A model generated the notes under the pieces. It was not told the DNA's origin. It worked only from the letters and a program-made list of their open reading frames with translations, and did no database searches. From Blastocystis hominis (taxonomy: Eukaryota > Sar > Bigyra > Opalinata > Blastocystidae), in NCBI RefSeq assembly GCF_000151665.1, contig NW_013171827.1, positions 827,066-891,065 of the forward strand: 64,000 bases of DNA, read 5' to 3'. Made by a program: the position numbers and the translations under genes. Position 1 is the first letter of the stretch. Each line of letters opens with the position of its first letter. Below, piece by piece: positions 11,949-21,705 of the stretch.

Positions 11949-13470
11949 TTAATGATTGATTTTGACAAGATTAGCGAGAATGGAAGAAACATCTATGAAT
12001 CAAATCAAATCAATCAAACTATACTCGAAATTGATTTCGATCGAACATATCGGAATGAACGAGGTAGCCAGACATTTTGAAGATTTGGAATATCTAAATA
12101 CTATCAATATTCAATATTCAGAAATACTTGCCAAGGTCACTACACGAGAATTATAGAAACTATATCCTTCAGAAGTTATTGATGTTAGATTTGGAAGATC
12201 TACAAAACAAATCATTTAGAATCAACTCATTTGTACTTCGCATTATCAATGAACAAGATTCATTCACTCTTCCTTGAAGTGCACCTGCACCGAGTTGAAT
12301 GGATTGTAATGATGGAAGATCTACATCAATCATTTCATTCGAATTCATTCAATACTTTCAATTATTGTTGAGAAGGAAGCACAGAATGCAAGATCACCTA
12401 ATGTAATGGATTGTAGATTTGGAAGATCTATGCATCATTCAAATATTCAATATCATATCAATACCTCGAATCACGAATGAACTACAACAGAAATTGTATG
12501 AACTACTTCCAACTGTCCCAATTTGAATGGATTGTAATTGTGGTAGATTCTTCAATTCAAAGTCGCCAGCAAAATCACTGAAACTATATTCACCAATTTG
12601 AATAGATTCCAATGACTCACAATTCAATATGTGGAATGATTTCGATTTATCATCACCACCATTCTTCTCTTGAGTGAATGAATTGCTCCCGATTTTGATC
12701 GTTTTCAATCGATTAAATCCATCGATTTTGAATGTTTGCACTGATCCAAAACATTCATCGCCGATTTCGATTGATTCCAAATTATACAACAATGAAACAT
12801 CCCAATCAACCAATACACAATTGTCAATCAGTTTCAAATGTTTCATTCCGATATTCAGTGGCTTGCTTCCATCTCCTTCGTATTTTTCATCAATATCACA
12901 TTCAATTCCATTACACCATTCACATTCATTCACTAATTTACCATATCGATCATACACTTTTCCAATTCCAAATCGATTATCATCACACCAATATCCTTCA
13001 TATTCAACCAAACCATTATTATGATAACTCGTTCCATATCCAAATCGTTTCCAATTGATCATTATGCCCTTGTACACCAATATTCCATCATCATCATACA
13101 TTTCACCATATCCAAATGGAATTCCAAACTTGTTTTCTGCCAATACCAAGCCTTCAAATCGACTTCCATGATCCAAATCCACGATTCCTTCTACTACTTC
13201 TATGGATTGTTCATCATTATAGGAAATAGCACCAATTTGATGATTTCCAAACACTTTCAACACTTTCTGCTCATTGAGCACAAATCCTTGATTCATAAAT
13301 GCTCCATTATTGAATTGCAATACTACACATTCTCTATTACTCAATATGAGTGAAATCCAGCCATTTGGTTTCCATTCTTTACCTAAGCATCCCTGCACAT
13401 TTTGAATAATAGAACTATCAATGTGATAGTTACTAATAACAGAATTGACAAAATCAACAATGTTTTGCAT
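11949..13470 (-). CDS. MORN-repeat plus leucine-rich-repeat protein, copy 1
   Basis: The start MQNIVDFVNSVISNYHIDSS is chosen because it is where similarity with copy 2 (start 21706) begins. Residues ~95-215 hold MORN-type repeats (IPFGYGEMYDDDGILVYKG, RFGYGTSYHNNGLVEYEGYW). BspA-like LRRs follow (SLESIQIGEYSFSDFAG, LPQLQSIQIG). After the first large exon (to about 12470), each further repeat is its own exon starting AT-CTT-CCA and ending before GT, with phase-1 introns of about 34-37 nt. The last exon encodes NVSSILANLVKIN and stops at TAA (11949-11951). No signal peptide or membrane segment is seen. MORN and LRR modules usually bind lipids or proteins; the specific role is unknown. Confidence 0.7.
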
Positions 13471-14185
13471 AGAAATGAAAAGAAATATGGTAAAACGGTT
13501 TTTTGGAAACGAGGTCTGTTTCATTATTTCTCGATAGAACACACGTCATGGATTATTGTGTATGGCTGTGATATACTGGTGTGTTACAAACTAGAATACA
13601 TATAATAAAACCTTATTTTCTCCACCCATTTCTATTTTTCTTTATTTCGGTGCATTTCCATCTATTCATTTATTCTTGTGTTATATTTAGATACTTATAG
13701 CTATAATTGTAAATTATTACGCATTTTGATCACCTTTACTCTCTCCTGTTAGAATGGCTGTTCTATTAAGTCTATAATGGATATATGTTCTTCAAAATAT
13801 ATCAATTATGTGTTCGTTAATCTTGTTTTGCAACAATCGAACTCACAATAGTGAATACTGTTGGAATGGTTAGATACGTAATAGAGAGTATGGCAGTAGT
13901 ATGTAGAATGCAAAATCCATCATTTCTATTTGACAAGTGGTTTATTGTATTGATTCTCTGTTAATACTTCGATTCTCTTCTGTCACAATGACCATCCATA
14001 TTGAGTACAAAGAATGATATTGCAGAGAAAGGAATGTGGTTCATAGATTGAAATGGTGAATAGGAATCATAGTATCATTAAACAAAACAATCGATTGAAT
14101 AATATGATGGATGGAATCCATGAATCCTATGAATGAAAACCTTGCTTTCTATTTGATCAACAAAACAATGTGAAATGCAATGTGA
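13471..14185. other. AT-rich intergenic stretch
   Basis: No gene is supported. It separates two minus-strand MORN genes and must contain the promoter of copy 1 and the 3' end of the next gene, but no clear signal can be picked out. Confidence 0.5.
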
Positions 14186-14959
14186 TTAACATAGCAATAG
14201 TATAAAATAAACAAGTAATATTGAGTGAATGAATGAATGAATATGCCATCCATCATAGAGATCTCTTCCACTCACTTCCACTCCATCTTTCCATTCCACT
14301 TCGCGAGTAACAATCCGAGTTTCTTCATCGATCCAGTATCCTCGACCATTTCGAAGAAACAATTCTTTCGATTCATCATAAACGAATTCACCCACATACA
14401 GGGGAATTCGATTCGAAGCGGTTGTGTTATTCCCGTTTCGCTTGAACTCGATCATAATGCTTCCTTCGATCTTGCGGATGATCTCCACCAGCTTGTTACC
14501 CTTCCACATCCCTTCGAGCAGCATGACACCCGTTTTATCGTCATATTGGATGCCCCATCCTTCCCTCTCTCGCTTCTCATTGAACTCACCGTGATATATC
14601 AGGTGATCACTCGCATGCGAATAGATTTCCATTCGTTCGCCTCGGACGTGGTTTATAATACGATGAAAATTCTTGTTGTCCCAGATTTCATCATAGGACT
14701 GCACAAAAGCGACACATCCATTATCAAATCGCGTGAAGTCGCCGATTTCGTTCTCGTCCGCATCCACCTCATAGCACATCTTTAGTATGCCATTTTGGAA
14801 TAGGCAAACCTTTCCAGCTCTCGTCAACGTGTATTCATCCTCGTGATCGCCTTGATAATATTGGAGGCTATACTTGCAGCCTCCAATAGTGATTTTCTTT
14901 GCTTCACCAAGCGTTATGTAACCATCCAGGAGAAATTCGCTTCCCTTAAGTTCTTCCAT
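14186..14959 (-). CDS. MORN-repeat protein with hydrophobic C-terminus
   Basis: A single-exon ORF of 257 residues beginning MEELKGSEFLLDGYITLGEA. MORN-like units are visible around LIYHGEFNEKREREGWGIQY and VMLLEGMWKGNKL, and again near LYVGEFVYDESKELFLRNGR. The last ~18 residues (IHSILLVYFILLLC) are hydrophobic and could be a tail anchor, although that end might also be read-through into the AT-rich 3' flank. It is related in domain type, not closely in sequence, to the adjacent MORN-LRR gene on the same strand. MORN motifs commonly bind membranes or scaffold partners. Confidence 0.6.
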   Translation of the reverse strand: MEELKGSEFLLDGYITLGEAKKITIGGCKYSLQYYQGDHEDEYTLTRAGKVCLFQNGILKMCYEVDADENEIGDFTRFDNGCVAFVQSYDEIWDNKNFHRIINHVRGERMEIYSHASDHLIYHGEFNEKREREGWGIQYDDKTGVMLLEGMWKGNKLVEIIRKIEGSIMIEFKRNGNNTTASNRIPLYVGEFVYDESKELFLRNGRGYWIDEETRIVTREVEWKDGVEVSGRDLYDGWHIHSFIHSILLVYFILLLC

Positions 14960-15830
14960 TCTACCTATTTATAATCACATATCCTTAGCCTCTACTCTTT
15001 GAATCCGTAATTTGTAGCCAAATATAAAGAATTTATGAAGAAAACAGAGAGATCAGTTTAATTCCTTACACCTAAATATTCTTCATATTTAAAAATTATG
15101 ATAGAGTGCTACCATATACACATTGGATCCAAGATTTCCAAGTGAAGTACTCACTTGTGTTTCGCATCATTTTGTTCACATTTTTGTGGTTGAAATAGTT
15201 CGGAGGTATAGATATTTATATTTATAATATCAGGATTGTTTGGAAACACTCAGAATGGAAAAGTCCATTTTGTTGTCTACTATGTCTGTATAGGTTGTAT
15301 ATTTAGGATATCATAGTGAAATCGTGTTATGAAGCAAGGATTTGGTTGTTCACTCCACTTTGTCTAAATAGTCTATATTATCATTATTATTTCGATAATC
15401 CAATCTATCCATCCATGATTCTAGCCAAATCATTTTGACTTGGGAATGGTTGGGTTTGAAAGCAATTAAAACTAGTAAAACTAGTAAATCAAATCGAATC
15501 AAATGGAATGGAAATTGGTTTTGATCCAGTGATTTTCACACAAAGAACCTATCTTCGCACATCGTTAACCATTCACTCCATTTTCTATCATTTCCTTATC
15601 CTAAACCAACCAACTAACTCTAAATACACTTTCTTTCTTTCTATCTATCTTTGTTTCAACTATCAACTCACAGCACTCTATTATTATTATTATTATCAAC
15701 TAGAGTCGTTTGGTTCCTCGTTCTGGATTATTCTGTTCATGTTTCTAAATCATTCCAACACCCTACACACTCTAAATCTACATTTTCCTTCCTTCCTAAG
15801 CACATTTTCGATTCTCATTCAAATCCTACA
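14960..15830. other. AT-rich intergenic stretch
   Basis: No gene is recognised. Composition switches sharply near 15950 from AT rich to GC rich at the boundary of the next gene. Confidence 0.5.
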
Positions 15831-15835
15831 ACGCT

Positions 15836-18560
15836 TCAACCATTCCACATCTCTACAATTCCATCCATCCATCCATCCATCTTCCAAACCAAACACCGCA
15901 ACCATTTCTCTCTTTCTCTTTCTCTCAGCAACTGCCAAATCGGTCTGGATCGTGGAAACGTGGAAACATCGCGACCCACGGCGCACCAGGCGTGATCGAC
16001 GAGGTGGGCGCGGATGAGCGCGCCGGTCACGTCGTAGGCGAAGAGGAAGCGGAGGCGGAGGCGGAGGCGGAGGGGCTGGGTGACGGAGACCACGGTGGCG
16101 TTCTGCGCCCAGTTGGACAGGAAGAGATCCAGAGAGCCCGGTCGACTCTGCACACCTTCGTAGGGAGCCACGGACCCCACCCCATCGCCCACCAGATTCC
16201 TGCTCATTCACACCCACACCCACACCCACACCCAGAGCGAACCGGTGAGCGAGGAGGTTGGCTCGCCGTCCACCACCAACACCCAACGAATTCCGACGTG
16301 GCCATCGTGGACACTCCGAATTGCCTGCCCATCCACTCGGCACTGCCCACTTCGCTCGGGACGCACTCCAGCGTGTAGGAAGTCGCGGGGATCCCACCCT
16401 CCAACACGTCCCACACATCGCGTCCCGCGGGGAACCAGACGGTTCGGCGGAAGGAGGAAGGAGGAAGGAGGAAGTGGCGGGAGCGCGAAGCTCGCACGTG
16501 GCGGTGCAGAGATCATGGAAGGATCCGGTAATCGCCATCGCACAGTCCCACTCAATGCCCTCCGCCTGATTCCACACACACCGCATACAGAACCGCGGGG
16601 ATCTTCTCTTGGCGGGAGAGATACCCGTTGAACGCGGCCACGCTCAGATAGATGGGCGCGTGCTGCACGCTCTGCACGCTCTGCACGCTCTGCACGCTCT
16701 GCACGCTCTGCACGCTCTGCACGCTCTGCACGCTCTGCACGCTCATAGATGGGCGCGTGCTGCACGCTCTGCACGCTCTGCACGCTCTGCACGCTCTGCA
16801 CGCTCTGCACGCTCTGCACGCTCTGCACGCTCTGCACGCTCTGCACGCTCTGCACGCTCTGCACGCTCTGCACGCTCTGCACGCTCTGCACGCTCTGCAC
16901 GCTCTGCACGCTCTGCACGCTCTGCACGCTCTGCACGCTCTGCACGCTCTGCAGGTCCAGGAAGCAGTTCGTGCTGGCGACCTCGCTCTCGCTCTGGATC
17001 ACGGCCATCGACGCCATCCACGAGCGTCGCACCACGTAGTACCGAATGCTGGCGCCGCCCAGCTCCGCCGGCTCTGCCCACTGCACGCGCAGCGAGGTCG
17101 AGGAGAGCGCGGCCACCTCGAGGTTCTGCACCGCGCCGGGCGCGACGACATACGCGGCGAGGGTGATGGGAGAGGAGGCCTCGGAGAGGATGGAGCACGC
17201 GGCGGAGCACAGCGCCACGCGCACCCAGTAGGCCACGCACGCATCGAGAGAGAGAGAGCTAAAGAGAGAGAGCTCGGGTTGCTGGACGTCGCCCTCTTAG
17301 AGGAGCGCGTCGGCGGCGAAGAGCTGGGAGTGGGAGCCAACCAAGGCCTGCACGAAGAGCTCGCACCACCACCAGACCCAGCGCACCTGCGTGGCTTCGA
17401 AGGCGGCAGCAACACGACGGGCGCGGAGGCAGGGAGGCAGCAGCACGACGGGGCGGTAGACGGAGAAGGACGCGAAGGCGGACCAGGAGGCGCCCTTGCG
17501 GACACGCCAGCTGATGGCCATCACGCTGTTCACAATGGCGCCCGCCACCAACACGGAGCGCGTCTCGAAGAACTGGCTCTGCACATTGCTGCCCATCAAG
17601 GCCATCCATCGGGGCTTCATCGGAGATGCCACTGCTCCAGGGAACCTCCATCTGCACAGACACGCTGCGCTGCGCTGCGCCTACTCCACTTCCCTCATAC
17701 CAATCGCGCTCTCCACAATCCGAGCAGGCCACAACCGAACGCCAACCGAACGCCAACCGAACGCCAACCGAACGCCGGCGCGGGTCGAGAAGGTCGCGAT
17801 GAGGGTTTCCGCGGGGAAGGGGAGGCCGTTTCGGGACACCAACCTGTTGGCATTGATGTAGAGCGTGCGTGCCTTCGCAGAACCGCGGGAAGGAGCCATC
17901 GAAGGCGAAGGCGAAGGCGAAGGCAATGGTGTAGTCGGAGATGGAGATCGCGGTGGTGGGATAGGAGAACGTGGCCTCGGCCAATTCAAACACGATGTGG
18001 ATGTTCATGGGCTCGAATGGGTCGTTCATCACCTCGCCCACGCCCACATTGCTCGTGCAGTACATCGTGGATTGCTTCCCATCTCCCATCGTCCACAGCG
18101 CCACGTCCCTCGCCCCATCGCCTGCCACGCAGCGCAGCGCAGCATCGGCAGGATGGGCTGGCAGGAGCCCGTCCCCTATCGATCGATCGATTCCCACTGC
18201 TGATAGGCGTTGCACCCATCCGTGATCATGCCCCACTAGTCCACATCGCACTTCGTATCCAACACTTGCCCCAAGTGCCCTTCCGGCTACCCCGCCGCTT
18301 CGTCCGCGGGGCACACCACCGCCACGCACCTCACCTCTCTTCCATTCCACCACTTCCCACACGCCCGCACCACGCACACCTCCACCTTCCCATGCTCCAC
18401 AGACCCACAAATGCACAACTGCACCGTCTTGGAACTCGCCTCCTCCCACTGGCCATTCCAGTTCACTCGGCTCGCATCAATCAGAGGCGAGGACCGTCCC
18501 CACAGCAGTTCGCATACTCCGCCTTCTTGTCCCATTCTCCCAAGTTCCACACACGCTCCG
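15836..18560 (-). CDS. GC-rich multi-exon protein with fibronectin-III-like domain and VQS repeats
   Basis: The minus strand gives the only protein-like reading. At about 17150-16955 is a fibronectin-III-like domain (PGAVQNLEVAALSSTSLRVQ and then GGASIRYYVVRRSW). It runs directly into a Val-Gln-Ser repeat tract, then another globular segment (HAPIYLSVAAFNGYLSRQEK). Other plausible exons are FELAEATFSYPTTAISISDY (about 17990) and LDLFLSNWAQNATVVSVTQP (about 16130). Frames change at many short introns, so the exon chain and both ends are uncertain. Repeat-rich FN3 proteins are often surface or secreted adhesins, but no signal peptide could be fixed. Base composition is far richer in GC than the neighbours. 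Confidence 0.45.
16663..16744. repeat. 9-bp tandem array GCTCTGCAC, block 1
   Basis: About nine perfect copies of GCTCTGCAC. On the minus strand the unit reads GTGCAGAGC, that is Val-Gln-Ser, in frame with the FN3-containing protein. A flanking segment ATAGATGGGCGCGTGCTGCA is present before this block (about 16648) and again before block 2 (about 16745), so the flank and array were duplicated together. Confidence 0.9.
16759..16953. repeat. 9-bp tandem array GCTCTGCAC, block 2
   Basis: About 21 perfect copies of the same 9-bp unit. Lack of divergence between copies suggests recent expansion or active homogenisation. Because the unit is a multiple of three, length changes keep the Val-Gln-Ser frame open. 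Confidence 0.92.
17736..17780. repeat. Short tandem repeat, about 11-bp unit CGAACGCCAAC
   Basis: Four consecutive near-identical copies. The unit is not a multiple of three, so it either lies in an intron of the GC-rich gene or changes frame when its copy number changes. Confidence 0.75.
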
Positions 18561-18659
18561 CTTCTACAAACCTACAGCTCTTGCTCCCATAGTTTGCCTT
18601 TCACTCATCGCAAATCCGTTCTCTCTACCACACTCTACCACCTCACAATATGAAAATGA

Positions 18660-20078
18660 AAATACGAGAAACAGAACAGATCTCCTAGGCAAGAACGTCG
18701 TGCCTGTACCAGATACCTCCACGTTGCAAGTTATCTACATGTATCCACGGTCACACATGGCATGAATGGGTTCGCCACGTTGCACAGTTTGAAGTACAGA
18801 AATTCCTCACTCGGAACACACTCCACACAGCAAAAATGGAACCAGGGTCCACCGCCATTATGGTATTGAATGCGTTCACGATACATATCTCACACACACA
18901 GTTTAGTCAAAGTAACGATAGCGCACACTACACTAGCTTCTTCAAACACACCAACTTGACGACAGAACCCATTCCAGCTACAATACTTACACTCCCACAA
19001 CACAACACACAAAAACACATAGAAGTCCGAAAACAAAACAAAAGACAGGACATACAAGTCCTATTCCAAATTTTGAATACATTCAAACCAGTAAGACGAA
19101 GCTAATAGCTTTTATTGTAAAACAAATGATTTCAAAAATACACAGGAATTGTGCAATTGTGAAAATAGTGTTGAAATTGGGTATGAGTGGAAGAATAGAT
19201 TTCGAATAGGGAGGGAGTTGTTTTTACTGTGAAGTGGAAGGAGATGAGCGGAAATGGGATATTGTGGAATGAATAGATCGAAGAGTGTTGTTTCCAGTGG
19301 AAGTGTTTTGTTTTTCGTTCTATTCATTTGGAATCTACTCTAGATGGGATTGGAAGAAATAGGGTATGTAGAAGATGATGATAGGAATGAAAATGGAAAA
19401 GCTAGCGATAAGCAGTTTTTGGGTTATCATCTATATAAATAATATGTGATATATGTATAGTAGAATCGAATAGTAGAGTTTGTGAGAAAGGTGGGTGTGT
19501 CGTTGAAGAACTGAGCAAAATAAGGTAGAATACATAATATATTTTATACGAACAAATAGAGATATATTCATATTCCACTGTTTCTAGGTTTTTGGATAGT
19601 TGGTGTGCAGTTTTTGTCGTTTTGATGCACTCTGAACCTATCAGAGTTTGTTATATTGCCAGAGAATACTATCCCTTATTCTAACCCATATAGTATCCCC
19701 CACCTGCCAAATAATGCAGAATATCTCCTATTTAAAGGAAGGATCGAATTGTTCACCACTTCAATAGGGATACAAAGTGATTCACAATGTTGTTCTATTA
19801 CGAGCATGAATAACAATAGTATACATAATACTTGCTGTTTGAGTTGGTTGATGAAAGTGAAATGCTTTGGTTCCCAACTCATTAGGATGAATAGAATTAC
19901 TCACTAATAGTGATATCAGTATTGTTGATGATAAAGCTGAAATCCATAAGAATGGACTCTATGGGAATGAGTAGTTGTCCAATATCAAGCTGTTAGACAT
20001 ATCTGGCTGATTATTTGTTGGAGGCAACAATCAAACTATTACTTTTCAGATATATATATAGAAGATAGATATTGATAT
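18660..20078. other. AT-rich intergenic stretch
   Basis: No supported gene in about 1.4 kb. Short ORFs (for example 18836-19105 and 19656-19907) show no family features. A GATA/ATAT-rich segment lies at 20049-20092, just after the end of the virion-like gene on the opposite strand. Confidence 0.5.
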
Positions 20079-21281
20079 CTATCTATCTATCTTCTTGAAT
20101 TCCTTACTGAAGTTGTACTTACAAGATATCGTAAATGAGATGTACACATTCGAATTCAAGGAGATCGGACGGTCATTTGCATCTGTCAGTACCCAATCAA
20201 TGGAATCCAAGTTCGATTGTTCAATCACGTCGATCGATAGGTTGTCCCAGGTGATCATGTTGTTCAGTCCCATCGATACATGAATCAGGTTATCGATCAG
20301 CGGACTCTTCAGACCGAATGTTTGAGCATTGATACTACTGTACACTCGGATCACACTCATGCCATTCGTGATGTCGTAGGCTCCTCTGGGTATTAACACC
20401 TCGTGTGGGGATGTCCCCGCATCGATTAATATCACTTGATCGGTTGGTACGTTGTGCAACACGAAATCGGTATAGAGCGACATGGACGAATTGTAGCATT
20501 GATCGAATGACAGAGGATTGTCCAGTTTCACTTCCTTCTTCGTAGTATTACCGAACACTTCCATCATACTGAACTGGTTCATCGGTAGAATTGAGGAAGG
20601 CACTTGATCAAACACATCTTCTATCGTCAACTGGAGTTCGAATTCGCCGTTCAATCGCATGACATTACCATCCATATCGCGGAACAGGAACATCAATCGA
20701 TCGAATCGGGTTATCATGGGAATGCAGATGTCTTCCACGGTGCGGAGGTAATTAACCTCGGGATCGTCAATGATCATTGTGGTGAGCAGATTGTTGTTTT
20801 GATTGGCAATCCTCAGATCGGATGAACGCACGAGGGACGAGTACATCTGGATCACTTGGCGATTTCGCGTGATATCAATCACGTTCGATCCATAGAACGA
20901 AGCAGGTGGAATGACCATTTGTCCTTCCAAACCGAGGATTTCTCGAATATCCGGAGCATTGGTGAAATCGATGGTGTGTGGGGACTGGATATAAATACAC
21001 CCATAACTCAAAGCCCTCGTAGATATCGAGAATGTAGTATCGGTCATGGTGTTGAGGATGGCAATGATTTGACCGATCGTGTAGTAGCCAGGAAGAATCG
21101 TTAGCTCTTCGTCATTCGAGTTCGTGACCACATTCGTAGAATCCATGTTGTTGAACATGACTTGATTGGGTGTGAACAGGATAGTCATGGAAGTGATGTA
21201 GGGATTCTGATACTTGTAGGGGTTGATCCAGGAGAATGAACTATTTCCAGGTAAGCCTTGGATATACATGGAGTAGTGCAT
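20079..21281 (-). CDS. Intact Polinton-like virion protein (candidate minor capsid or penton-like)
   Basis: A single uninterrupted ORF of 400 residues. The N-terminal region contains ILPGYYTIGQIIAILNTMTD, then SPHTIDFTNAPDIREILGLE. A ...GxYtl..I...lN... segment followed by an IDF...lR.lLG segment recalls a structural protein found in Polintons and adintoviruses; I recall the pattern but cannot name the family with certainty. The rest is beta rich with no membrane segment. A truncated copy lies beside the integrase relic at 4839-5171. No polymerase, integrase or major capsid gene is seen next to this copy. Survival of a full frame while the other element genes are broken is notable. Confidence 0.6.
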   Translation of the reverse strand: MHYSMYIQGLPGNSSFSWINPYKYQNPYITSMTILFTPNQVMFNNMDSTNVVTNSNDEELTILPGYYTIGQIIAILNTMTDTTFSISTRALSYGCIYIQSPHTIDFTNAPDIREILGLEGQMVIPPASFYGSNVIDITRNRQVIQMYSSLVRSSDLRIANQNNNLLTTMIIDDPEVNYLRTVEDICIPMITRFDRLMFLFRDMDGNVMRLNGEFELQLTIEDVFDQVPSSILPMNQFSMMEVFGNTTKKEVKLDNPLSFDQCYNSSMSLYTDFVLHNVPTDQVILIDAGTSPHEVLIPRGAYDITNGMSVIRVYSSINAQTFGLKSPLIDNLIHVSMGLNNMITWDNLSIDVIEQSNLDSIDWVLTDANDRPISLNSNVYISFTISCKYNFSKEFKKIDR

Positions 21282-21705
21282 GGCTTGCCTCTCTTTACCA
21301 CAGAAAACAGGGTCAAGGAAAATAAGCTAAGGTCAACATTTCGCACCTTATTTCTTATATAGGCTAAAAACTACAAGTTGTCCAGGGACAACAATGGTGA
21401 GCGATAAAAGATGGGGTCTGAGGGACAACTTTGGTCGAATATTTCCAATTACAGTCGCGCAAATCGCGTCAATTACTAACCTCATATAATTCTGAAAATG
21501 AAAAACGGCAGCAAATGGAACATTATCGAAAAATACCATATAATTTTCGTAGTAATTACAAAAGAAGAAATAAGCTCTATTATCATTGGTATTTTGTACT
21601 ACGCCGTTATTATTTATGAAATATCGTATAGATTTAAAAGTGACTTCTATATTATTATTGAATAATATGAGAAATTGTATATGTTCTCCATTAGACTTTC
21701 TTTCC

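Noticed and set aside
16609-18592. Long plus-strand ORFs across the GC-rich repeat region (up to about 646 codons)
   Set aside because: They consist largely of Cys-Thr-Leu or Leu-His-Ala repeats from the 9-bp array plus low-complexity Arg/Pro. The minus strand gives a recognisable fibronectin-III-like domain.
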